Source: an uncultured Oscillibacter sp.
GTDB taxonomy: Bacteria; Bacillota; Clostridia; Oscillospirales; Oscillospiraceae
DNA length: 64,000 bases
Assembly: GCA_910583785.1 (NCBI GenBank)
Contig: CAJTZK010000010.1
Coordinates: forward strand, 1-64,000
Direction: 5' to 3'
The translations under genes were made by a program, and so were the position numbers. Positions 32,957 through 39,369 of the stretch are shown piece after piece. Under the pieces are notes generated by a model. The model saw nothing but the letters and a program-made list of their open reading frames with translations. It did no database searches and was not told the origin of the DNA. Every line of letters starts with the position of its first letter. The stretch's first letter is position 1.

Positions 32957-33160
32957 ATGAAGGAAGGAATCCATCCCAATTATCAGCAGACTACGATTAC
33001 ATGCGCCTGCGGTAATGTGATTGAGACAGGTTCTACCAAGAAGGATATCAAGGTGGAAGTCTGCTCTAAGTGTCACCCCTTCTTCACCGGCAAGCAGAAG
33101 CTGGTGGACACCGGCGGCCGGGTCGCGAAGTTCAACAAGAGGTTCGGCCTGGACAAGTGA
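32957..33160 (+). CDS. rpmE: 50S ribosomal protein L31
   Basis: A 67-aa L31 with the zinc-binding cysteines of the C+ form (TCACGNVIETG and VEVCSKCHPFFTGKQKLVD). RBS AAAGGGGTG, start ATG 32957. Monocistronic with its own promoter and terminator. Confidence 0.97.
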   Translation: MKEGIHPNYQQTTITCACGNVIETGSTKKDIKVEVCSKCHPFFTGKQKLVDTGGRVAKFNKRFGLDK

Positions 33161-33180
33161 GTCCGACACAGTCACATTCA

Positions 33181-33217
33181 AAAGAGCGCGCCGTAGTCCG
33201 GCGCGCTCTTTTTTGTT
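33181..33217 (+). terminator. rpmE terminator
   Basis: AAGAGCGCGCC/GGCGCGCTCTT with a 7-nt loop, then TTTTG. Confidence 0.92.
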
Positions 33218-33306
33218 CTTTCCGTAGAGGGACTGGGCTGGATGGCGGGAAGGAAAGGTGCGTGCGGGAAATCCAGGAGGGGTTTCCCGCGCCATTGCAA
33301 TCCCAT

Positions 33307-33336
33307 GTTTTCCAGAACGGCTCCGTTCTGGAAAAC
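33307..33336. repeat. Perfect 14-bp-arm inverted repeat at the edge of the GNAT remnant
   Basis: GTTTTCCAGAACGG (33307-33320) and CCGTTCTGGAAAAC (33323-33336) separated by two bases. It sits where the GNAT homology begins, possibly an insertion scar or a terminator-like element. Confidence 0.8.
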
Positions 33337-33632
33337 ACGCCCGGCAGAATCATCGGCGGGCTGGGCGTGACCGGACATGATTTCCGCGGCCGGAAGGACC
33401 TTGCCCCCATGTCTGCGCGGTGTATACGGAAGAGGACCGGAGGGGGAGGGGAACCGCCGGGGCCCTGCTGCGGGCCGCGTGTGCCGGTATGAAAGCCAGG
33501 GCAGTGGAGCTATGATACCTGGTTACGGACCATGCGGCCTTTTACGAGCGCTATGGCTGGGAATTTTTCTGCATGGTCCAGGAAGACGGGGAACCGGGGC
33601 TGTCCAGGATGTATATTCACCGGGAGGCATAA
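33334..33632 (+). pseudogene. Decayed GNAT acetyltransferase
   Basis: Pieces of one GNAT gene in two frames. The first piece is GRIIGGLGVTGHDFRGRKDL. The frame then shifts near CCCCCATGTCTGC, and HVCAVYTEEDRRGRGTAG follows with the acetyl-CoA loop RRGRGTAGALL. A TGA interrupts it before YLVTDHAAFYERYGWEFFCM. It ends SRMYIHREA at 33632. Frameshift plus internal stop make it non-functional. No intact start was found. Confidence 0.8.
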
Positions 33633-33687
33633 AGCGGGAGGTTTTCCGCGCGGGCCCTGGAAGGTGTTTTTTTACAAAGGAGGAAGT

Positions 33688-34311
33688 ATGGAAGAACTGG
33701 ACCCCAGGCAGACGCCCCGCGCCCAGGCCTTTGCCCTCTGGATGAAGGCCCCCATGCCCATGGTGACGCTGTCCAAGACCCTGGACGTCACCCGGCTGGT
33801 GAGGCTGGGCCGCAAGCCGGGCTTGAAATTCAACCTGCTGCTGTGCTGGTGCATTGGAAGAGCCGCCGCCCAGATGGAGGAGTTTTACACCCTCCCGGTG
33901 GGGGACAAGCTGGTCCGGTATGGAAACCTGGCCGTCAGCACAGTGGTGGCCCTCCGGGATGGGGGCATCGCCACCTGCGATCTCCCGCTTTCCGGGAGCC
34001 TGGACCAGTTCCGGCAGGACTACCTGGACCTCACGGCCCGGGTGCGGGAGACTGGCGCGCCCTATGATTTGAATGGCGATTACATGGTCATCGGGGCCTC
34101 GGCCCTGCCGCAGACGGAGATCGACGGGGCGGTGAATCTCTACGCCGGGTTTTACAACAACCCCTTCCTGGCCTGGGGAAAGTACCGGAAGACCTTCCGG
34201 CGGGCCACCCTGCCCATCTCCTTCCAGTTCCACCACACGCAGATAGACGGCGGCCACGCCGCCCGGCTTCTGGAGAACCTCCAGGGAGAAATAAACGCCT
34301 GCCGCGCTTGA
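33688..34311 (+). CDS. CatA-like (type A chloramphenicol acetyltransferase fold) O-acetyltransferase
   Basis: A 207-aa protein of the CAT family, a trimeric acetyl-CoA-dependent acyltransferase. The C-terminal catalytic motif HHxxxDG is present as FQFHHTQIDGGHAARLLE (His182/183, Asp187). It is slightly shorter than classical CATs (~215 aa), and the N-terminal substrate region differs, so antibiotic acetylation cannot be claimed; many chromosomal CatA-like proteins have unknown substrates. Start ATG 33688 after AAAGGAGGAAG. Confidence 0.82.
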   Translation: MEELDPRQTPRAQAFALWMKAPMPMVTLSKTLDVTRLVRLGRKPGLKFNLLLCWCIGRAAAQMEEFYTLPVGDKLVRYGNLAVSTVVALRDGGIATCDLPLSGSLDQFRQDYLDLTARVRETGAPYDLNGDYMVIGASALPQTEIDGAVNLYAGFYNNPFLAWGKYRKTFRRATLPISFQFHHTQIDGGHAARLLENLQGEINACRA

Positions 34312-34421
34312 GGCATAGCCGCCGCTGGAGCGGCGGGAGGCCCCTTGGCTTCTGCCCGGGGGCATCCGGAGGTCCCGGGCGGCGGCGCCAAGAACCGCCG
34401 GATATCCCGGGAAAAAGAAGG

Positions 34422-34449
34422 TTGCGTTTTTCCGGAAAACGCATATACT
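34422..34449 (+). promoter_or_regulatory. Promoter with built-in operator for the flavin reductase gene
   Basis: TTGCGT (34422-34427), 16 nt, TATACT (34444-34449). The dyad GCGTTTT (34424-34430)/AAAACGC (34436-34442) fills the spacer, so a bound repressor would block RNA polymerase directly. Confidence 0.65.
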
Positions 34450-34487
34450 GGAAACAGCGAACTTCCATAAGAAAGGAGTCCTCCGCC

Positions 34488-35015
34488 ATGCGCTTACATC
34501 TCGCGGACCCCCAAACCGTTATCCGGGAAATCCTCCCGGCCCTGGGGGTGGAAAACGCCCTGCTCACCGCCGGAACGGCGGGCCGCTGCAATACCATGAC
34601 CATCGGCTGGTGCCAGGCGGGACGGCTGTGGGGCCTGCAAACCTGCACGGTCTACGTGCGTCCGGAGCGGTATACGTATCAGTTTATGGAGGGAGCGGAG
34701 TATTTCACCGTCTCCGTCCTCCCCCCGGATAGGAAAGAGGCCATGGCCCTCTGCGGCACGAAGAGCGGCCGGAACATGGACAAAATCAAGGAGTGCGGCC
34801 TGACGGTCCGCACGGGCGCGGGCGGCGCCCCCTTCTTTGAGGAGGCGGAGCTGGCGCTGGTGTGCCGGACCCTCTACGCCCAGGACCTGGACCCCGCCTG
34901 CGTCCTCCCCGCCGGGGAGGGGAAAATCCTGCCTAGCTACGGGGCCAAGGGCGGGTGGCACCGGGTCTACACGGGCGAAATTGTGGAGGCGTACCAGAAA
35001 ACAATTGACAATTGA
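34488..35015 (+). CDS. Flavin reductase-like FMN-binding protein
   Basis: A 175-aa split-barrel flavin reductase family protein: NTMTIGWCQAGRLWG near 33-47, TVYVRPERYTYQFMEGAEYF near 53-72 and CGTKSGRNMDKIKECG near 90-105. It would bind FMN and reduce it or a partner with NAD(P)H. RBS GAAAGGAG, start ATG 34488. The last residues (TIDN) and the stop codon come from a MITE-like repeat inserted at 35001, so the native C-terminus has probably been replaced. Confidence 0.87.
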   Translation: MRLHLADPQTVIREILPALGVENALLTAGTAGRCNTMTIGWCQAGRLWGLQTCTVYVRPERYTYQFMEGAEYFTVSVLPPDRKEAMALCGTKSGRNMDKIKECGLTVRTGAGGAPFFEEAELALVCRTLYAQDLDPACVLPAGEGKILPSYGAKGGWHRVYTGEIVEAYQKTIDN

Positions 35016-35120
35016 TAATGGATAATGGACAATGAGGAGGTTAAAGAAGCTGGCCCCGTTAGAAGAAGCCGCTCCCGCAAACTCCCCATTGTCAATTATC
35101 AATTGTCCATTCTCAATTAA
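35001..35120. repeat. MITE-like intergenic repeat
   Basis: A 120-bp AT-rich element with imperfect terminal inverted repeats: ACAATTGACAATTGATAATG at 35001-35020, continuing to 35034, against CATTGTCAATTATCAATTG at 35087-35105, continuing to 35118. This is a familiar type of small non-autonomous element. It supplies the stop codon of the flavin reductase gene and lies directly before the hflX RBS. A 31-codon ORF (35025-35120) spans most of it. Confidence 0.85.
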
Positions 35121-35131
35121 AAAGAGGTATT

Positions 35132-36403
35132 ATGCAAGAGACAGACAAGATTCGAGACAAGGTGGTCCTGGTGGGCCTGAATTCCCCGGTCCTCAAACGG
35201 GAGGAGAACGCCGGGGAGGACACCCTGGAGGAGCTGTCCGCCCTGGTAGAAACCGCCGGAGGGGAGACCGTGGGTATGGTCCTCCAGAACCGGAATTCCC
35301 CGGACCCCAGGACCTTCATCGGCGAGGGCAAGTGCGCCGAGGTGAAGCTCTACTGCGAGAACACGGAAGCCACCATGGTCATCTTCGACAACGACCTGTC
35401 CCCCTCCCAGCTCCGGGTCTTGACGGAGCTGCTGGGGGTCCAGGTGCTGGACCGCTGCGGGCTGATTCTGGACATCTTCGCCCAGCGGGCCCGGACCCGG
35501 GAGGGGCGGCTCCAGGTGGAGCTGGCCCAGTACCAATACCTGCTGCCCCGGCTCACGGGCATGTGGACCCACCTGGAACGCCAGGCGGGCACCAGCGGCA
35601 GCGGGCCCATCGGCTCCAAGGGCCCCGGCGAAACCCAGCTGGAGACGGACCGGAGGCACATCCACCGGAAGATCGACAAACTCCGGGAGGACCTGGAGGA
35701 CGTGCGCCGGGTGCGGAACACCCAGCGCCGCCAGCGGCGGAAAAATGAAATCCCGGTGGTGGCCCTGGTGGGCTATACCAACGCCGGGAAATCCACGCTG
35801 CTGAACAGGCTCACCGGGGCGGGCATCCCCGCCAACAACCGGCTCTTCGACACCCTGGACACCACCAGCCGCCTCCTCCACGTCAGCGACACCACCGACG
35901 CGGTGCTCAGCGACACCGTGGGCTTTATCCGCAAGCTCCCCCACCAGCTGGTGGAGGCATTCAAGGCCACCCTGGAGGAACTGGAGTACGCGGACCTGCT
36001 GGTCCACGTCATCGACGTGTCCAGCCCGGACTGGCAGGGACAGGCCCAGGTGGTGGAGAACCTGATCCTGGAACTGGGGGCGGGCGGGCTGCCCCGTATT
36101 GACGTGTTCAACAAGGCCGACCTCCTGCCCCCGGGGGAGATCATGCCCCACGGGGAGGACATCTGCGCCATCTCCGCCAAGAGCGGCGCGGGGATGGACA
36201 AGCTGCTGGAGATGATTGCCCGGCGGCTGGACAAAGGGGCCCGGCGGGTCGCCATTCACCTGCCCTATGACCAGGGGGGGCTTTTGGACCTCCTCTATAA
36301 GGAGGCCAAGGTGGAGAAGGTGGAGTATGGGGAGACCATCGACGTGACGGCGGTGTGCGCCCCCCGGACCCTGGGAAGGGTGGCGGCGTTCATCGGCGGC
36401 TGA
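35132..36403 (+). CDS. hflX: GTPase HflX
   Basis: A 423-aa HflX. N-terminal HflX domain (glycine-rich GSKGPGETQLETDRR near 161-175), a coiled-coil helix to ~205, then the GTPase domain with G1 GYTNAGKS at 214-221, G3 DTVG near 262 and G4 NKAD near 327. HflX splits stalled ribosomes. RBS AAGAGG, start ATG 35132, immediately after the MITE-like element. Its 3' end overlaps the convergent small gene of XRE module 3 by 14 bp. Confidence 0.95.
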   Translation: MQETDKIRDKVVLVGLNSPVLKREENAGEDTLEELSALVETAGGETVGMVLQNRNSPDPRTFIGEGKCAEVKLYCENTEATMVIFDNDLSPSQLRVLTELLGVQVLDRCGLILDIFAQRARTREGRLQVELAQYQYLLPRLTGMWTHLERQAGTSGSGPIGSKGPGETQLETDRRHIHRKIDKLREDLEDVRRVRNTQRRQRRKNEIPVVALVGYTNAGKSTLLNRLTGAGIPANNRLFDTLDTTSRLLHVSDTTDAVLSDTVGFIRKLPHQLVEAFKATLEELEYADLLVHVIDVSSPDWQGQAQVVENLILELGAGGLPRIDVFNKADLLPPGEIMPHGEDICAISAKSGAGMDKLLEMIARRLDKGARRVAIHLPYDQGGLLDLLYKEAKVEKVEYGETIDVTAVCAPRTLGRVAAFIGG

Positions 36404-36608
36404 GGGCCAGGCCCTCCCCGGTGCGCAGGCCCAGGAGGAAGGCCTGGATGGCCGTGAATTCCAGGGCCTTGTCCAGGTCTTCCATTCCGCCGCCATCCAG
36501 CTGGCCTTGCAGAAGCTCTATGCGAAGAGCGTAGTCGCTTTCTTTCGTAAAGGTTCCCAGCTGGGGCTTGATGTAATTGGCGTGAAGCCAGAGCATGAAA
36601 TCGGACAT
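36390..36608 (-). CDS. Small helical protein of XRE module 3
   Basis: A 72-aa predicted helical protein starting MSDFMLWLHANYIKPQLGTF. Its C-terminal AIQAFLLGLRTGEGLALS parallels ESFYMGVRFGAQLMAELL in the module 1 protein, suggesting a common family (DUF6809-like by memory). RBS AAAAGGAGG. Divergent from an XRE regulator, with a perfect 28-bp palindrome between. Its 3' end overlaps hflX by 14 bp, tail to tail. Confidence 0.72.
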   Translation of the reverse strand: MSDFMLWLHANYIKPQLGTFTKESDYALRIELLQGQLDGGGMEDLDKALEFTAIQAFLLGLRTGEGLALSRR

Positions 36609-36634
36609 GGGTACGGCCTCCTTTTTACGGCAAT

Positions 36635-36662
36635 ATAATTACGATATATATATCGTAATTAT
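36635..36662. promoter_or_regulatory. Operator of XRE module 3
   Basis: A perfect 28-bp palindrome with half-site ATAATTACGATATA. The minus-strand promoter is TTGACA (complement of 36684-36689), 17 nt, TACGAT (complement of 36661-36666), overlapping the right end of the palindrome. Confidence 0.85.
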
Positions 36663-36699
36663 CGTACCATAGTTTTTTCTGAGTGTCAAGGGGTAACAC

Positions 36700-36933
36700 A
36701 TGGAAATCAAAGAAAGATTAAAATCGCTCCGCAAGGAGCGAAAGGAATCTCAGGAGAAGGTAGCCAGAGCAATTGAAATTGCATTACGCAACTATCAGAG
36801 GATTGAGGCCGGAGAAGGTTTGCCAAGCCTCCCGGTTTTCTGTGCTCTGGCGGACCATTTCCAGGTCAACGCCGATTACCTGCTGGGCCGGACCGATGTC
36901 CGGGAGATGCTTCCGCCCTCTGGGGAGTCTTGA
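36700..36933 (+). CDS. XRE-family repressor of module 3
   Basis: A 77-aa HTH protein: MEIKERLKSLRKERKESQEK, then VARAIEIALRNYQRIEAGEG, and tail HFQVNADYLLGRTDVRE, parallel to the other two module repressors. Start ATG 36700 after AAGGGG. It probably binds the 28-bp palindrome and autoregulates. Repeat copy C begins 79 bp after its stop, in the same relative orientation as copy B after the module 1 repressor. Confidence 0.88.
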   Translation: MEIKERLKSLRKERKESQEKVARAIEIALRNYQRIEAGEGLPSLPVFCALADHFQVNADYLLGRTDVREMLPPSGES

Positions 36934-37011
36934 GGAAATTGGGAAGGTATTCTACCGATAGAAGTGCAAAAAAACAGGCCCGAAGGGCCAATACTTCTTT
37001 TTCTCTTTTGG

Positions 37012-37120
37012 ACCGTGCACGGCCCGTTTTCTCTTTTTCTTCTGGAAGAAAAAGAGAAAATGGGGGGTGCAATGCACCAGCCATCCTCATGGCTGAAATC
37101 CCCCCCGCCCGCAAGGGCGA
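37012..37120 (+). repeat. Long intergenic repeat, copy C (diverged)
   Basis: Shares CCGTGCACGGC and GGGGGGTGCAATGCACCAGC with copy B. The central hairpin differs in sequence but keeps pairing: TTTTCTCTTTTTCTT/AAGAAAAAGAGAAAA. It lies just upstream of yigZ. Confidence 0.75.
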
Positions 37121-37162
37121 GCAAAAACCCTCCCCCTAAGGGGGAGAAAAGAGGTGCTGTCC

Positions 37163-37795
37163 ATGTCCGGCTACCGGGTTCCCTTCACAGACGCGGAAAC
37201 CGAATTCACCGAAAAACGCTCCCGCTTCCTCACGAACCTCTGGCGGGTGGAGTCCGAGGCGGAGGCCCGGGCGAAGATCGAGGAGGTCCGCAGGCGGCAC
37301 TACGACGCCCGGCACCACTGCTGGTGCTACCTCCTCCGGGAGGGCGGCGTGGTCCGCTACTCCGACGACGGCGAGCCCCAGGGTACCGCGGGCCAGCCCA
37401 TGCTGAATGTCTTCCAGCGGCAGGAGGTCACCAACGTTTGCTGTGTGGTGACCCGGTACTTTGGCGGTGTGCTGCTGGGGGCCGGGGGCCTGGCCCGGGC
37501 CTATGGCCGGGGGGCCAAGGACGGCCTGGAGGCGGCGGGCACCGCCTGGGTGAGCCGCTGGACCCTTTGGGATGTGCCCTGTCCCTACCCGCTGCTGGAG
37601 CGGCTGAAGCTGGAGATCGCCGCCCGGGAGGGCGTCCTCCGGGATGCGGACTACGGGGCGGAGGTGACCCTCCACGCCGCTTTTTCCCAGGAGGGGGCGG
37701 CGGCCTTCGCCGCGCGCCTGACGGAGCTGTCGGCGGGCCAGCTGGAGATGGTCCCGGCGGGGGAGGAGTACTTACCGGGACCCCGGGAGGAATAA
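37163..37795 (+). CDS. yigZ: YigZ/IMPACT family protein (UPF0029)
   Basis: A 210-aa protein of the IMPACT/YigZ family: FTEKRSRFLTNLWRVESEAE near 15-34, HHCWCYLL near 51-58, SDDGEPQGTAGQPMLNVF near 68-85, and VVTRYFGGVLLGAGGLARAY near 95-114 (family signature). The C-terminal UPF0029 domain follows. Molecular function is unsettled, with a proposed link to translation. ATG 37163 chosen; GTG 37154 would extend it by three residues. Confidence 0.92.
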   Translation: MSGYRVPFTDAETEFTEKRSRFLTNLWRVESEAEARAKIEEVRRRHYDARHHCWCYLLREGGVVRYSDDGEPQGTAGQPMLNVFQRQEVTNVCCVVTRYFGGVLLGAGGLARAYGRGAKDGLEAAGTAWVSRWTLWDVPCPYPLLERLKLEIAAREGVLRDADYGAEVTLHAAFSQEGAAAFAARLTELSAGQLEMVPAGEEYLPGPREE

Positions 37796-37873
37796 AGGAA
37801 CACCGGAGGCGCCGGGAAGAGGGCGGACCCATAGGCCCGCTCCTGCGGCCGTTCTCCCGGCAGAATACCATGC

Positions 37874-37899
37874 AAGGGCGGACATGTGTGTCCGCCCTT
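37874..37899. terminator. Bidirectional terminator between yigZ and the macro-domain gene
   Basis: AAGGGCGGACA/TGTCCGCCCTT, 4-nt loop. Confidence 0.7.
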
Positions 37900-37906
37900 C
37901 CCCTGT

Positions 37907-38443
37907 TTACAGCCGTTCCGCCTTCTCCCCGGCGTACCACATGTTGTAGGTCTGCCGATAGACCGCCGCCGCTTTCTCCGTGTGGCACACCATCCGCACC
38001 CGGCGGGGGAGCGCATGCTCCCGCAAAAAGTCCATGATGGCCTTGAGCGCCACGCTGGCCGCCTGGGCCATGGGGTAGCCGTATACCCCGGTGGAGATGG
38101 AGGGGAAGTCCAGGGTTTCGATGCCGTGCTCCTCCGCCAGCAGCAGGCAGGAGCGGTAGCAGGAGGCCAGCAGCGCCGCCTCCCCGGCCCTCCCGCCCCG
38201 CCAGATGGGGCCGGGGGTGTGGAGGACATACTGGGCCGGGAGATTGTAGCCCTTCGTCAGCTTGGCCTGTCCGGTTTCGCAGCCCCCCAGGGTCCGGCAC
38301 TCCGCCAGAAGCGACCGCCCGGCGGAGCGGTGGATGGCCCCGTCCACGCCGCTGCCTCCCAACAGGGTGGTGTTGGCGGCGTTGACAATGGCCTGGGCGT
38401 CGGATGCTGTGATATCGCCTACTAGAATGGAAAAACGGTCCAT
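37907..38443 (-). CDS. Macro-domain protein, probable ADP-ribose-1''-phosphatase/O-acetyl-ADP-ribose deacetylase
   Basis: A 178-aa stand-alone macro domain: GDITASDAQAIVNAANTTLL near 9-28, GGSGVDGAIHRSAG near 29-42, and PSISTGVYGYPMAQAASVAL near 113-132 (ADP-ribose-binding loops). Members hydrolyse O-acetyl-ADP-ribose or remove ADP-ribose from proteins or nucleic acids. No toxin partner (DarT or sirtuin) is adjacent, so a housekeeping role is more likely. RBS GGAGGA. Confidence 0.92.
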   Translation of the reverse strand: MDRFSILVGDITASDAQAIVNAANTTLLGGSGVDGAIHRSAGRSLLAECRTLGGCETGQAKLTKGYNLPAQYVLHTPGPIWRGGRAGEAALLASCYRSCLLLAEEHGIETLDFPSISTGVYGYPMAQAASVALKAIMDFLREHALPRRVRMVCHTEKAAAVYRQTYNMWYAGEKAERL

Positions 38444-38542
38444 GGCAGGGTCCTCCTTGGTTGATAAAATGGCTATCTTCTATAGTATCGGACCTTCGCC
38501 GGGAAGGCAACGAAAATTTTTCGGGAAATTTTCAGATTTCCC

Positions 38543-38573
38543 TTGACCTTGCCGTAACGTCAGCCCTTATACT
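38543..38573 (+). promoter_or_regulatory. MerR-type promoter with 19-bp spacer
   Basis: TTGACC (38543-38548), 19 nt, TATACT (38568-38573), with a TGAC...GTCA dyad in the spacer. The over-long spacer is the hallmark of MerR-activated promoters, so the gene probably activates itself. Confidence 0.8.
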
Positions 38574-38598
38574 CTCATTTGTCAGGAGGGATAGAGCT

Positions 38599-39336
38599 AT
38601 GGAATACACCGTAAAGGCCCTGGCGGAGCTGGCCGGGGTGACGCCCCGGACCCTGCGCTGGTACGACCAAAAGGGCCTCCTCAAGCCCCGGCGGACCACG
38701 GAAGCGGGCTACCGGATTTATGGCCCCGGGGAGGTGGACCGGCTCCAGGCCATTCTCTTTTACAAGGAGCTGGGACTGGAACTGGAGGCCGTCCGGGAAA
38801 TCCTGGACGCACCGGGCTTCGACCGCGTGGCGGCGCTGGAGGCCCGGCGGCGGAGGCTGGACGCCCTGATCCTGACGGTAGAGAAAACCATCGAAGAGGC
38901 AAAAGGAGGAACCCAAATGTCCGACAAGGAAAAATTCGAGGCGTTCAAGCGCCAGGCCGTGGAGGCCAATGAGGAGCAGTACGGAAGGGAAATCCGGGAA
39001 CAGTACGGCCCGGAGGCCGTGGAGGCGTCCAACGCCAGGCTCCTCTCCATGACAGAGGAGGAGCACGGGCAATGGAAGGCCCTGGAGGCGGAGATTCTCT
39101 CCGCCCTGGCCGCCGCCGTCCGGGCCGGGGAGGACCCGGCGGGCCCGGAGGGGCGGCGCATTGCGGAGCTCCACCGCCGCTGGCTGTGCCGCGCCTGGGA
39201 CAAGTACACGCCCCAGGCCCACCGGGGAGTGGCGGAGCTGTACACGGCGGACCAGCGCTTCACCGCCTATTATGACCAAGAGGTCCCCGGCTGCGCCGCG
39301 TTCCTGCGGGACGCGGTCCAGGCCTATACGGAGTGA
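38599..39336 (+). CDS. MerR-family regulator with TipAS drug-binding domain
   Basis: A 245-aa protein. MerR HTH at 1-70 (YTVKALAELAGVTPRTLRWY and YDQKGLLKPRRTTEAGYRIY), a dimerisation helix to ~112, then a TipAS-like domain (about 120-240) that in TipA binds thiopeptide antibiotics. RBS AGGAGGG, ATG 38599. Its own promoter shows the MerR 19-bp spacer. An internal ATG at the domain boundary (MSDKEKFEAFKR, residue ~107) is preceded by AAAGGAGG. It could give the shorter TipAS-only product, as known for TipA. Confidence 0.9.
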   Translation: MEYTVKALAELAGVTPRTLRWYDQKGLLKPRRTTEAGYRIYGPGEVDRLQAILFYKELGLELEAVREILDAPGFDRVAALEARRRRLDALILTVEKTIEEAKGGTQMSDKEKFEAFKRQAVEANEEQYGREIREQYGPEAVEASNARLLSMTEEEHGQWKALEAEILSALAAAVRAGEDPAGPEGRRIAELHRRWLCRAWDKYTPQAHRGVAELYTADQRFTAYYDQEVPGCAAFLRDAVQAYTE

Positions 39337-39339
39337 GCC

Positions 39340-39366
39340 AAGGGCCCGCCTTTCCGGCGGGCCCTT
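39340..39366. terminator. Bidirectional terminator
   Basis: AAGGGCCCGCC/GGCGGGCCCTT with a 5-nt loop between the convergent TipA-like and RsiV-like genes. Confidence 0.85.
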
Positions 39367-39369
39367 GAT

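Noticed and set aside
33688..34311. Calling the CatA-like protein a chloramphenicol resistance gene
   Set aside because: The catalytic motif is present, but chromosomal CatA-like proteins often act on other substrates and the substrate pocket cannot be confirmed by reading.
37907..38443. Macro-domain protein as DarG antitoxin
   Set aside because: No DarT-type ADP-ribosyltransferase gene is adjacent and the protein is a short stand-alone macro domain.
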